Positions 20,799-32,502 of a DNA stretch of 64,000 nucleotides are shown piece after piece. A program made the translations under genes and the position numbers. The stretch spans positions 48,244,581 through 48,308,580 of the forward strand of contig OX442314.1 in NCBI GenBank assembly GCA_949358305.1, given 5' to 3'. The notes below the pieces were generated by a model. That model saw only the letters and a list, made by a program, of their open reading frames with translations, had not been told where the DNA came from and did not search any database. The DNA is from Strigamia acuminata. Its lineage: Eukaryota; Arthropoda; Chilopoda; Geophilomorpha; Linotaeniidae. Every line of letters starts with the position of its first letter. Position 1 is the first letter of the stretch.

Positions 20799-22758
20799 TT
20801 ACGGAATACCAAATATTCCTTGTGGTGCAGTATTCTTAATCTCATTTCTATTGGTTATATTAATATTTTTATTCTGACCATTTTCATCATAAACATTAAC
20901 ATTTTCCCCACCTAAATCAACATTTTCATTTTCCTCATGAAAATCAACATTTATCTCACAAAAATCATGAACATTAATATTTTCAGTCTGACTATTTTCA
21001 CCAACAAAATTAACATTTTCGTTTTTTGCCCATAATTCACATATCGTGTGTAGTGTTTTCATTCTTTTTTCAAATTGGCGTTGTGACCCTTCTGATGCCA
21101 GTGATGCTAGAGTGTGGGTAACAGAACATGCCTTTTGAAATTTTTCATGCTGACTTAAAATCTGATGTGCAGCTCCATTATCCCGCTCTGTTCTCAAACT
21201 GTGAAGGAGGTCCACCAGACCTTCAAACAAACTGACTATGTCTGAATGTTTATCAACTACTTGCATTATTTTTTGATTAATTGATTCCAATCTGTTATTT
21301 GTTCTGTTACCTAAATTCAAATATTTACTTTGTAATCCAGTCACCCATTCGGATTTGATATTATGCCAATTTGCATTGTAATAAGTGATTACAGATTTCA
21401 AATTTGTGTCAAGTAAAGCTTGATAGTTTTCTTCATAAGTGAGTTCATTTGAAGAATATGCTAATTTCTGGATAATCTCCAATGCTAAATCTCGTTCGCC
21501 AATTGTCAAGCCCAATTTTTCAGTCGTGATGTCACGCTTAAATGATCTCAAGGAATGGAATAAACACAAAAGTAATTGTGAATTAGGAAATATTTCAGAT
21601 AAAACCTTTCGCTTTACAAAATCGTTGTCCGTCATGAAACATTTTGTACTGTCAGCTGTCGGATTATTTTTTTGAAAAGTTTTTAACATGTGATGTATGG
21701 TCTGTTCATCTTCTGATCCAACCAAAAAAAAGCAAACAATTTCACTATCCCCATTTCCATCTTCAACCATCATCACATAAAGTGGCATTCTTAGGTTATT
21801 AGGAATGGCGTCCATGAAAATCAGCTCCGGGTAGCATTTCAGCAAACGCTTCATATAAATGTCTTGGAATTGTAGACCAATTAAAATATTGTTCTCATCA
21901 GTAATCATTTCAACGGAATTTCCTACTTTCTCTTTTAGTTGTACCAAAACATCTTCTAGTAAGTTATCACTTCTATTTCTTGAGGTAAACAATATGTTAT
22001 GCAAATCTTTCAGTGTAACTATTTTTCCCGTTTCTTTCATTAGCCTGCATTGCACTTTCTTCTTATTTGACTCCATTTCCAGCATTGTTAAAGCCAACGA
22101 ATGTGTTTCCTCATCTAATTTTCGCTGTCTTGGTAAATGGTTATAAACATTCTGAAAAAAGTATTAATATAAAGCATTAAATTTTGCATTTTAACTCGAA
22201 AATTATTACTTTGTTTAGTTCGTGGTTGTGCTTGTCTTGAAATTGAATTACTTCTAATTTGTTGCCATCCGCAGACACTCTGATGTGTATAAAAGCTTCA
22301 CATCCCTGCCGATATGTTCTGAAAATTTGATAAAAAATATTTTGAGTTATTAAACTGATAATCATAATTATAATTACTAGAAAATTAATGTTACAAAAAT
22401 TATTTTTCAATGACTAAGCTTACTTGAAATTGCTCAAAATAAATTTTTGAACACAATTTTCACCAAAAAAATCACATGAAAAACCTAAATTTACTTACTT
22501 TTGATTTGGCCTCAGTCCTTTGGATTTGGATTTATATTTGCCTCCATGTATACAGATGTATTTAATCTCAAAGTATTTTAAACTGGGGTTTAGATAACGT
22601 CGAATTCCTTTTTTTATGGCACCATCAATTGTTCTGGAGTACAATTTTGTCAGCTGAGAGAAATGTGCGTTTTCATATTTACTGATGAATTGCTCCATCC
22701 CCTCAACCGAGCAAAATTGTACACCTGTCTGCAAGGTTCCTGTGTCGTCGGTTTCCAT
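20799..22758 (-). CDS. MULE/ZSWIM-like transposase-domain protein, copy A
   Basis: Three exons on minus: 22758-22499, 22318-22210, 22151-20799. Donors are GTAAGT and GTAATA, acceptors end TTTCAG, and phases agree for 573 residues. Exon 1 (METDDTGTLQTGV..) and exon 2 form a FAR1/ZSWIM3-type N-terminal domain with GCEAFIHIRVSADGNKLEV and a KHNHEL zinc-ligand end. Exon 3 carries a MULE transposase-type RNase H fold: first acidic site FMDAIPNNLRMPLY, then KCFMTDNDFVKRK, followed by LLLCLFHSLRSFKRD and later acidic helices. The C-terminus is an Asn-rich ENVNFVGEN-type tail, and no CxCx(n)CxH SWIM finger is visible. MULE proteins cut and paste Mutator-type elements, and ZSWIM proteins are domesticated relatives. 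No terminal inverted repeat is seen around the unit, so a domesticated gene is possible. Confidence 0.75.
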
Positions 22759-23385
22759 GGAAAATCACACATAAATCACACATAAATCGCACAAAAGTCA
22801 CATAAATTCTCGTGTAAATCTACTCCAAGCATCTCGTTCGCCATTTTTGCACCTAAATAAAACTTCAGCCAATCAACGCATGTGACATCGTCATACTATC
22901 TCAACTAATCACAGCGCGCCATGAAAATAAAATAAAATAAAAATAAAATTGAGAAATTATGTATTTTTAGTCACAAAAATAATTTGAATGTTATATAGAC
23001 GAATCTAATACAATTCAGTAAACAACAAAGAAGGTTTTACATTCGAAAAGTACCCCATGTCACCATTAGATGGCGCTGTGAACCAATGCGCTATATTTGA
23101 TTTCGGCATCATGGAAATAAACACCAAATCTAATACGAGAAAAAATAGATCAAAACAAGTGAAAAATCAATTAAAACAACTTCGATAAAAAAAATATCGG
23201 TAATCGACGCGTTTTTTATATATCAAAATTCAAAATGCAATATAAGAAATATAATAAATTGAACATTAATTAATTTCAACTAAACTAAATTAAAAATAAT
23301 ATTTTTTTTAATTATGATAATAATCATTACAAATTCAAACATCACAAATAAAAGATTAAAAATTCAAATATCACAAGTAATAGAT
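22759..23385. other. Upstream region of MULE copy A and array spacer
   Basis: There is no separate gene. This region is repeated upstream of copies B and C. It contains the AACTAATCACAGCGCGCCAT segment and, after CGACGCGTTTTTT, the AT-rich spacer that joins the next unit. Confidence 0.5.
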
Positions 23386-24928
23386 TGTGACGATTGACTT
23401 TGCGAGATACAATTGCTAGAAAATTAGAGCGAGAACTTGTGTGAAAGTGTAAAATACGGAGGCTTGTGATTTCTCAAATCATATGACAATTTATTCCGGT
23501 TTGAATTTATATAAATACTAGACCGACAAATGGTCGAAATTCTGCAAGTTAAACTATACAATCGGTCGGCAAAAGCCCTATAATAATATCACTTGCGGTT
23601 TTCAGTCAGACAACAAGAATGTGTATCGGTCTTATTGTCGGGACGTAAAAGATGTCGTCTGAATATGGACTCGAATGGTTTCGACATCTAACTGGTTCTG
23701 GTTTGGATCTAAAAAGGTGTGTAATGGTTAGGCTTGGGTGGGTTATATCCGAGAGGTGCGGTTGACTTTTCTGCAGTCGTCACACTTGTAATTATTATAT
23801 GGATAATAATTGCAAAGCGCGGTCATAAACATGACGAAATAAATTGAATAAATATTCATGTAAATTCGACAGAATTCCACATGATATTATATTCACGAAG
23901 CGGGATAAAATAACTGTAAAAATAAAGAATAAATTAAAATAGCGCCGAGCTATTTTTTGCCCCAAGTGCAATCAACATCAAAATAATAATTAAGATGTTC
24001 CATCGTCCAACAGCGAATTGAATCAGCAGTTTCTCGCAGGAAAGGTTGTGCCATCGCCGGGAAATTACTCCACTCGGTTCTGACTGGCGGGAGAGTAACC
24101 GGGAAATTACTCCACGTCGATTACCCAAATAATGCGTCTGTGAAATTGCAATATTCCACTCTAGATTCTACACTTATTTCTACAACGGAATGTTGGCATG
24201 AAGAGGCGGGAGTGTGTCTGTGGATCTTCGACCCACTCTAGATTCTTACACTAAATATCAAGTATTTCTTTATCCGGCCTGTACTGAAATTCTGAGAATA
24301 AATGTTAAATTGATAAATGTTACCTTTCCATAGCTACAGCTATCCATTGTCCCTAAGTACAACAAAATGAACTAAATTCACCCAAGTGGCCCTAAGTCCA
24401 CCAGACCCAGTTCAAGTGGCGTCAGGAACAGAACACCAACAAGAGAGCCAGCGATATATCCGGTTTACACGGGAATATATACTCGTACTGGACAATAGGC
24501 TGATTATCGATCCAATGGGATCACTGGTCAGCTAAATCCTTCCAATCCTAGACTCTAGGAAGTGGATAGCCAGGACATAGTCCTCTACTAGGTCCGTTCC
24601 AGGAACTGGATACACAGGACACATTTCGGATTAAGTCTTTTGACTGTAATCCGGAATTAGTCCAACTTCCAGTGGGTGGCGAGGGGTGAATATAAGATGT
24701 CAAGTTTATACATAATTCAATAGAATTATGTAGTAAACTAGTCAAAACAACATAAAATATATTAAATAACTGTTTAGACTTGAAACAGACTAAAATATAA
24801 ATAGTAATTTATATTTTAATTACTGAAAATAACCGAACTTCGAAATTACCGCTAAAACGTATCAGTGCCATCTATTGACAGAATAATCGTTCTAAACTAG
24901 CAAAATACACGACAGTGTAACCGTCACA
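23386..24928 (-). repeat. 3' LTR of the gag-only element
   Basis: 1543 bp, TG..CA ends. It is the same length as the partner at 28252-29794, and it reads the same wherever compared. Confidence 0.88.
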
Positions 24929-25434
24929 AGTCCCCCTTAAATATATGCTAATATGAAGTATTTGCATACTATTTAACATACATCTTTACAAGATTTTAAG
25001 GTTACACTGGCATCAGGAACATCTAGCTTCAATCCTAGGTAAGTAAAACTTATTTATACTTAAAATAAATCTCAACTTTAATCAAAAAATGTTTCAGAAT
25101 TATTTATTAGAAAACAATTTCAATAAAATAAAACTCAAATCCTAATCTCTTTTATAGAATGGACTTATATCTATACCAGAGAAGAAGATAAACTTAAATA
25201 ACATCAAAATTTGTATCATAAATGATTAATAAAGTTTGACAAATTATTTTACCTATGAAATGACAATTTCTTCTTAAAATGTAATTCACGCAAATAAACC
25301 TGTTACGAGTTAAAAGAGTTCCATAATTAAGAATACATAAATTCCAATAAGGAACAACTCGCACAGATAATTCAAAAGAATTAACACATGTTAAAATTTT
25401 CGTATATATCTACATAAATCCATCTAACCCTATT

Positions 25435-27369
25435 TTATTTAGGTCTCTTATTAGAGTCTGAGCTAAGGGCAGATTGGTTAAATCTTTTATTTGGATTTGC
25501 TGAATCTGCTTTCCTGGCTAATTTTTTAGCCAGAGCTGGACATTCTTTTTTGAAATGTCCGGGCTTGTGACAATAAAAGCATTTCCCTGTCGTATTTTCG
25601 TACTGTGTCTTAAATGATCGATCAAACCTATTGTCATTAGTTGATTCGTCATTTTCTGACTCATTTTCTTCTTTAACCTCATCTTCGGTTCGAGTTAAGC
25701 GAAGTGATGGAAAAATCTTAGATTTTTCGTTGGCTTTTGGAGCAGGATTATCTTCTTGATTATCATACTCGAGGTCTGCTGCTAGTTGTGCTGAATTCTC
25801 GAACATACAGCGATTCAAGCCGACATATTGCAAAATATCATCGACTGTGTAGTCACCATATAGTCCTTGTGCCATCAATAACGAGAAACTTTCTTGTGTC
25901 AAGTTATTGAAAAGGCTTTCGAGTCCTGCCCTGTCCCCACGTGGTATTTCACCTTGTTCTTGGGTGAATCGCAAGAGGAAACAATACAGCGACTCGTCTG
26001 CTCGTTGTTTTACATTGGTTAAACGTCTAGATCTTGTAAGAGGCACTAAATCGAAACGTTCAAGAAATTGGGCTTCAAACACTCGCCAATTAATAAATGT
26101 GTGGCGTTGTTGATGAAACCATCGTTGTGCATGTCCTAATAGGCGACCTGGTACAGCTTGGTGTACCATTTCGTCTAGTGGAATGCCCTTCCCTGAAGCT
26201 ACAGCTTTTACAATGTCTAAAAAGCGAGTAACTTCGGATTGTTTTCCATCGAAAATAGGAATCTCTATTCCTTTCCCGAATTTTTGGTTTAAATTAGAGT
26301 CTCGACTTTGGCTAGCTAAGCCTTGAATTATTTGTCTTAAATCTTCATTTGACAAATTAGATGTCAAATTCGAATTTGTGGAGCGATCTCGCCGATCTCT
26401 AGACGACGAATTTGGCCTGTTGAAATTCGGTTGTCTATTTGGTGGGGGAGAACGAGAATTGTCTCGTCTTCGGCGGAAATTATTATTATAATTTCCCCCT
26501 CCACCAGCTTGAGAATCATCACCGCTAGAATCTGGATCTGAGTCTCGTGGATCGCCGGGGGCTCCGGGAAATCGTTGATTTCTCGGCGGGGCACGTTCTC
26601 TTCGGTTCTGAGACTGATCTCGATAGTTTCGATAGTCTCCATTGGATCGAGATTGAAAATTCTGGGTATTTTCGAATCCATTCCGTGGTTGATTAGGTTC
26701 GTTTGTGCCATTTTCTCGGTGTGGGAGAGGTTGTGACGCAGCTGGAACTCTAAATGGTTCATTTCCAGATCCATTGTGAACGGGTAAATTGTCATTTACA
26801 ACCGTTGCACTGGGTATGTTCCTCGTGGTTCGAGTAGAAAAATTTCTTTGACCAAAATTTCCCCCTCTTTCCGGGTCAGCGGTTTGCCACGAATTATCTG
26901 GAAGTGAGAGTTGAGGAGGACCAGAAAGTTGCAAAGAATTTTGCTGTCCCCCTTCATCCCGGGCAGAAGACATACGCCATCCAGGTAGCTGCTGGTAGCG
27001 GTACGTTGCTGGAGAACGAACACTATTCATGTCTATCGAAACGGTTTGTTCGTTGGTTACAATTACATCGGGTGTAATAGCACGAACTCTTTCGTGTCGA
27101 TTATTTGCCGTGTATTGTTGGGCTTCATATAGAGTTGAGAATTGCGTCACTTCCAACTGGTAATGGCGACAATAAACCTCTAATTCATTCGGGGCGGGTA
27201 GTGGTTCCGTTCGAGAACTATTGGAATTGGAATTATTTCTAGGAATATTTCCATCCCCCTGTCCTTCCGAATCGGATTCTACTATTTCCCGGCGTGGTTC
27301 ACGCATACCACAACGTCTTCCACCACGTACTCCACGTGCTCCACGTACTCTTACTGGTCTACGGGCCAT
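25435..27369 (-). CDS. Gag polyprotein of the gag-only element (644 aa)
   Basis: One uninterrupted frame from ATG 27369 to the stop at 25435. The N-terminus is Arg/Gly-rich (MARRPVRVRGARGVRGG), followed by a long Asn/Arg/Ser-rich disordered region. A retrotransposon capsid-type domain runs from about residue 360 to 560 (IPIFDGKQSEVTRFLDIVKA, WRVFEAQFLERF). A C-terminal CCHC zinc knuckle near residue 610 reads CFYCHKPGHFKKEC. Gag packages element RNA into virus-like particles. The stop is followed by about 500 bp of non-coding DNA up to the LTR, where pol would be expected. Confidence 0.88.
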   Translation of the reverse strand: MARRPVRVRGARGVRGGRRCGMREPRREIVESDSEGQGDGNIPRNNSNSNSSRTEPLPAPNELEVYCRHYQLEVTQFSTLYEAQQYTANNRHERVRAITPDVIVTNEQTVSIDMNSVRSPATYRYQQLPGWRMSSARDEGGQQNSLQLSGPPQLSLPDNSWQTADPERGGNFGQRNFSTRTTRNIPSATVVNDNLPVHNGSGNEPFRVPAASQPLPHRENGTNEPNQPRNGFENTQNFQSRSNGDYRNYRDQSQNRRERAPPRNQRFPGAPGDPRDSDPDSSGDDSQAGGGGNYNNNFRRRRDNSRSPPPNRQPNFNRPNSSSRDRRDRSTNSNLTSNLSNEDLRQIIQGLASQSRDSNLNQKFGKGIEIPIFDGKQSEVTRFLDIVKAVASGKGIPLDEMVHQAVPGRLLGHAQRWFHQQRHTFINWRVFEAQFLERFDLVPLTRSRRLTNVKQRADESLYCFLLRFTQEQGEIPRGDRAGLESLFNNLTQESFSLLMAQGLYGDYTVDDILQYVGLNRCMFENSAQLAADLEYDNQEDNPAPKANEKSKIFPSLRLTRTEDEVKEENESENDESTNDNRFDRSFKTQYENTTGKCFYCHKPGHFKKECPALAKKLARKADSANPNKRFNQSALSSDSNKRPK

Positions 27370-28251
27370 AATACTCGAGAAGGAAGTAATATGCTAAATA
27401 AAGTTAAACTTTAAACTGAAACTAGCGTCGAAATGAAATACGCCTTACTTTAAACTAAATGAATGAATTGAAAAGATATAACCTTTGCTGCTATAACTGA
27501 AGTGGCTTCGGTAAAACTGTCCTGTTGTTCGGTCAAGAATGGTCCAAACTGGCACTGGTCACAAGGCACAACTGGATGGTCACGCTGTCGAAAAGCAAGT
27601 GTGGCTGAAGTATTTGTCGTCAAACTAGCTTCCGGAAAAATCCTTTGTTCAACAGCCTGCTGTGATTGGTGGGATTGAAGAATGTCTGACAATTTTAATC
27701 CAGAATTCTTGGTAATCCTTAATCTGGGTGAACCACTCAGAACGGCTTCGTGATTGGTCGTTTCATGACACATTCTTGAACACGTTTAGGGATTAAAATT
27801 AAATCCTTAACATTGGACAGAATAGCAGAACAAACAATCAAGTTTTAACCGAACAATAAAATAAAATATTTTATTAATTCTTGTGTCCTTTTAGTCAATA
27901 AAATTGTTTAATCAACTTTTGATCACATTTCATGACTTCGGGGTTTTTCGAAATATAATCGCAATATTCTTGAAAATTTTAATAAAATCAAAATTAGATT
28001 TTCCGTGGAAAATTCAGAATTTTCAAATTATTTTCCGAAATAGTTCAAAAATTCGAATTCAGACATTTACGAAAGATAATGAGAATTTCTTTGAAAACGA
28101 ATGATTGATGTAAAGTAATTTAGGGAGATAAATCGAAAATTTTCTAATTATAATATCTTCATAAAATAATTAAGAATTCAATCTTCTAATTTTACACTTT
28201 GATCACTGAGTTCGCTTTAATAATGCAACCTATCTCGGTGGGACCTCCACG
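27370..28251 (-). other. Leader of the gag-only element, with primer-binding site
   Basis: About 880 bp lie between the 5' LTR and gag. On minus, the bases from 28249 down read TGGAGGTCCCACCGAGAT, which is complementary to the 3' end expected for animal tRNA-Gln (ATCTCGGTGGGACCTCCA). A short ORF at 27450-27773 has no recognised features and may be an upstream ORF or chance. Confidence 0.65.
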
Positions 28252-29794
28252 TGTGACGATTGACTTTGCGAGATACAATTGCTAGAAAATTAGAGCGAGA
28301 ACTTGTGTGAAAGTGTAAAATACGGAGGCTTGTGATTTCTCAAATCATATGACAATTTATTCCGGTTTGAATTTATATAAATACTAGACCGACAAATGGT
28401 CGAAATTCTGCAAGTTAAACTATACAATCGGTCGGCAAAAGCCCTATAATAATATCACTTGCGGTTTTCAGTCAGACAACAAGAATGTGTATCGGTCTTA
28501 TTGTCGGGACGTAAAAGATGTCGTCTGAATATGGACTCGAATGGTTTCGACATCTAACTGGTTCTGGTTTGGATCTAAAAAGGTGTGTAATGGTTAGGCT
28601 TGGGTGGGTTATATCCGAGAGGTGCGGTTGACTTTTCTGCAGTCGTCACACTTGTAATTATTATATGGATAATAATTGCAAAGCGCGGTCATAAACATGA
28701 CGAAATAAATTGAATAAATATTCATGTAAATTCGACAGAATTCCACATGATATTATATTCACGAAGCGGGATAAAATAACTGTAAAAATAAAGAATAAAT
28801 TAAAATAGCGCCGAGCTATTTTTTGCCCCAAGTGCAATCAACATCAAAATAATAATTAAGATGTTCCATCGTCCAACAGCGAATTGAATCAGCAGTTTCT
28901 CGCAGGAAAGGTTGTGCCATCGCCGGGAAATTACTCCACTCGGTTCTGACTGGCGGGAGAGTAACCGGGAAATTACTCCACGTCGATTACCCAAATAATG
29001 CGTCTGTGAAATTGCAATATTCCACTCTAGATTCTACACTTATTTCTACAACGGAATGTTGGCATGAAGAGGCGGGAGTGTGTCTGTGGATCTTCGACCC
29101 ACTCTAGATTCTTACACTAAATATCAAGTATTTCTTTATCCGGCCTGTACTGAAATTCTGAGAATAAATGTTAAATTGATAAATGTTACCTTTCCATAGC
29201 TACAGCTATCCATTGTCCCTAAGTACAACAAAATGAACTAAATTCACCCAAGTGGCCCTAAGTCCACCAGACCCAGTTCAAGTGGCGTCAGGAACAGAAC
29301 ACCAACAAGAGAGCCAGCGATATATCCGGTTTACACGGGAATATATACTCGTACTGGACAATAGGCTGATTATCGATCCAATGGGATCACTGGTCAGCTA
29401 AATCCTTCCAATCCTAGACTCTAGGAAGTGGATAGCCAGGACATAGTCCTCTACTAGGTCCGTTCCAGGAACTGGATACACAGGACACATTTCGGATTAA
29501 GTCTTTTGACTGTAATCCGGAATTAGTCCAACTTCCAGTGGGTGGCGAGGGGTGAATATAAGATGTCAAGTTTATACATAATTCAATAGAATTATGTAGT
29601 AAACTAGTCAAAACAACATAAAATATATTAAATAACTGTTTAGACTTGAAACAGACTAAAATATAAATAGTAATTTATATTTTAATTACTGAAAATAACC
29701 GAACTTCGAAATTACCGCTAAAACGTATCAGTGCCATCTATTGACAGAATAATCGTTCTAAACTAGCAAAATACACGACAGTGTAACCGTCACA
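28252..29794 (-). repeat. 5' LTR of the gag-only element
   Basis: 1543 bp, partner of 23386-24928. It is flanked on the outer side by the target copy AGAT at 29795. Confidence 0.88.
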
Positions 29795-29867
29795 AGATTA
29801 CAAAATCCAACATCAGAAATAGGGATGCACCGAATGCCAAATATCGTATATTGACCGAATATCTAAA

Positions 29868-31806
29868 TTACGGAATACCAAATATTCCTTGTGGTGCAGT
29901 ATTCTTAATCTCATTTCTATTGGTTATATTAATATTTTTATTCTGACCATTTTCATCATAAACATTAACATTTTCATTTTCCTCATGAAAATCAACATTT
30001 ACCTCACAAAAATCATGAACATTAATATTTTCAGTCTGACTATTTTCACCAAAAAAATTAACATTTTCGTTTTTTGCCCATAATTCACATATCGTGTGTA
30101 GTGTTTTCATTCTTTTTTCAAATTGGCGTTGTGACCCTTCTGATGCCAGTGATGCTAGAGTGTGGGTGACAGAACATGCCTTTTGAAATTTTGCAGGCTG
30201 ACTTAAAATCTGATGTGCAGCTTCATTATCCCGCTCTGTTCTCAAACTGTGAAGGAGGTCCACCAGACCTTCAAACAAACTGACTATGTCTGAATGTGTA
30301 TCGACTACTTGCATTATTTTTTGATTAATTGATTCCAATCTGTTATTTGTTCTGTTACCTAAATTCAAATATTTACTTTGTAATCCAGTCACCCATTCGG
30401 ATTTGATATTATGCCAATTTGCATTGTAATAAGTGATTACAGATTTCAAATTTGTGTCAAGTAAAGCTTGATAGTTTTCTTCATAAGTGAGTTCATTTGA
30501 AGAATATGCTAATTTCTGGATAATCTCCAATGCTAAATCTCGTTCGCCAATTGTCAAGCCCAATTTTTCAGTCGTGATGTCACGCTTAAATGATCTCAAG
30601 GAATGGAATAAACACAAAAGTAATTGTGAATTAGGAAATATTTCAGATAAAACCTTTCGCTTTACAAAATCGTTGTCCGTCATGAAACATTTTGTACTGT
30701 CAGCTGTCGGATTATTTTTTTGAAAAGTTTTTAACATGTGATGTATGGTCTGTTCATCTTCTGATCCAACCAAAAAAAAGCAAACAATTTCACTATCCCC
30801 ATTTCCATCTTCAACCATCATCACATAAAGTGGCATTCTTAGGTTATTAGGAATGGCGTCCATGAAAATCAGCTCCGGGTAGCATTTCAGCAAACGCTTC
30901 ATATAAATGTCTTGGAATTGTAGACCAATTAAAATATTGTTCTCATCAGTAATCATTTCAACGGAATTTCCTACTTTCTCTTTTAGTTGTACCAAAACAT
31001 CTTCTAGTAAGTTATCACTTCTATTTCTTGAGGTAAACAATATGTTATGCAAATCTTTCAGTGTAACTATTTTTCCCGTTTCTTTCATTAGCCTGCATTG
31101 CACTTTCTTCTTATTTGACTCCATTTCCAGCATTGTTAAAGCCAACGAATGTGTTTCCTCATCTAATTTTCGCTGTCTTGGTAAATGGTTATAAACATTC
31201 TGAAAAAAGTATTAATATAAAGCATTAAATTTTGCATTTTAACTCGAAAATTATTACTTTGTTTAGTTCGTGGTTGTGCTTGTCTTGAAATTGAATTACT
31301 TCTAATTTGTTGCCATCCGCAGACACTCTGATGTGTATAAAAGCTTCACATCCCTGCCGATATGTTCTGAAAATTTGATAAAAAATATTTTGAGTTATTA
31401 AACTGATAATCATAATTATAATTACTAGAAAATTAATGTTACAAAAATTATTTTTCAATGACTAAGCTTACTTGAAATTGCTCAAAATAAATTTTTGAAC
31501 ACAATTTTCACCAAAAAAATCACATGAAAAACCTAAATTTACTTACTTTTGATTTGGCCTCAGTCCTTTGGATTTGGATTTATATTTGCCTCCATGTATA
31601 CAGATGTATTTAATCTCAAAGTATTTTAAACTGGGGTTTAGATAACGTCGAATTCCTTTTTTTATGGCACCATCAATTGTTCTGGAGTACAATTTTGTCA
31701 GCTGAGAGAAATGTGCGTTTTCATATTTACTGATGAATTGCTCCATCCCCTCAACCGAGCAAAATTGTACACCTGTCTGCAAGGTTCCTGTGTCGTCGGT
31801 TTCCAT
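29868..31806 (-). CDS. MULE/ZSWIM-like transposase-domain protein, copy B
   Basis: Exons on minus: 31806-31547, 31366-31258, 31199-29868, with the same splice sites as copy A, for 566 residues. Compared with A it lacks seven residues in the C-terminal Asn-rich tail and has a few substitutions (for example HSDIV preceded by DT rather than DK, and FFGEN for FVGEN). The exon 3 translation is identical to copy C. The acidic sites FMDAI and MTDND are kept. Introns are kept, so duplication was at the DNA level. Confidence 0.75.
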
Positions 31807-32502
31807 GGAAAATCACACATAAATCACACATAAATCGCACAAAAGTCACATAAATTCTCGTGTAAATCTACTCCAAGCATCTCGTTCGCCATTTTTGCAC
31901 CTAAATAAAACTTCAGCCAATCAACGCATGTGACATCGTCATACTATCTCAACTAATCACAGCGCGCCATGAAAATAAAATAAAATAAAAATAAAATTGA
32001 GAAATTATGTATTTTTAGTCACAAAAATAATTTGAATGTTATATAGACGAATCTAATACAATTCAGTAAACAACAAAGAAGGTTTTACATTCGAAAAGTA
32101 CCCCATGTCACCATTAGATGGCGCTGTGAACCAATGCGCTATATTTGATTTCGGCATCATGGAAATAAACACCAAATCTAATACGAGAAAAAATAGATCA
32201 AAACAAGTGAAAAATCAATTAAAACAACTTCGATAAAAAAAATATCGGTAATCGACGCGTTTTTTATATATCAAAATTCAAAATGCAATATAAGAAATAT
32301 AATAAATTGAACATTAATTAATTTCAACTAAACTAAATTAAAAATAATATTTTTTTTAATTATGATAATAATCATTACAAATTCAAACATCACAAATAAA
32401 AGATTAAAAATTCAAATATCACAAGTAATAGATTACAAAATCCAATATCAGAAATAGGGATGCACCGAATGCCAAATATCGTATATTGACCGAATATCTA
32501 AA

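Larger units (their letters stand above)
23386..29794 (-). mobile_element. Gag-only LTR retrotransposon (TR-GAG type), 6409 bp
   Basis: Two 1543-bp LTRs (23386-24928 and 28252-29794) flank a 3.3-kb interior that encodes only Gag on minus. The target duplication AGAT is at 23382-23385 and 29795-29798. The LTR ends are TGTGACG..CGTCACA. A primer-binding site lies two bases inside the 5' LTR, and a purine tract AAGGGGGACT (minus, 24929-24938) borders the 3' LTR. No protease, reverse transcriptase, RNase H or integrase was found in any frame, so it must use enzymes from another element. The equal LTR lengths and identical LTR ORF translations suggest a recent insertion. The CCHC Gag points to a Gypsy-like origin, but without pol that is inference. 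Confidence 0.88.
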
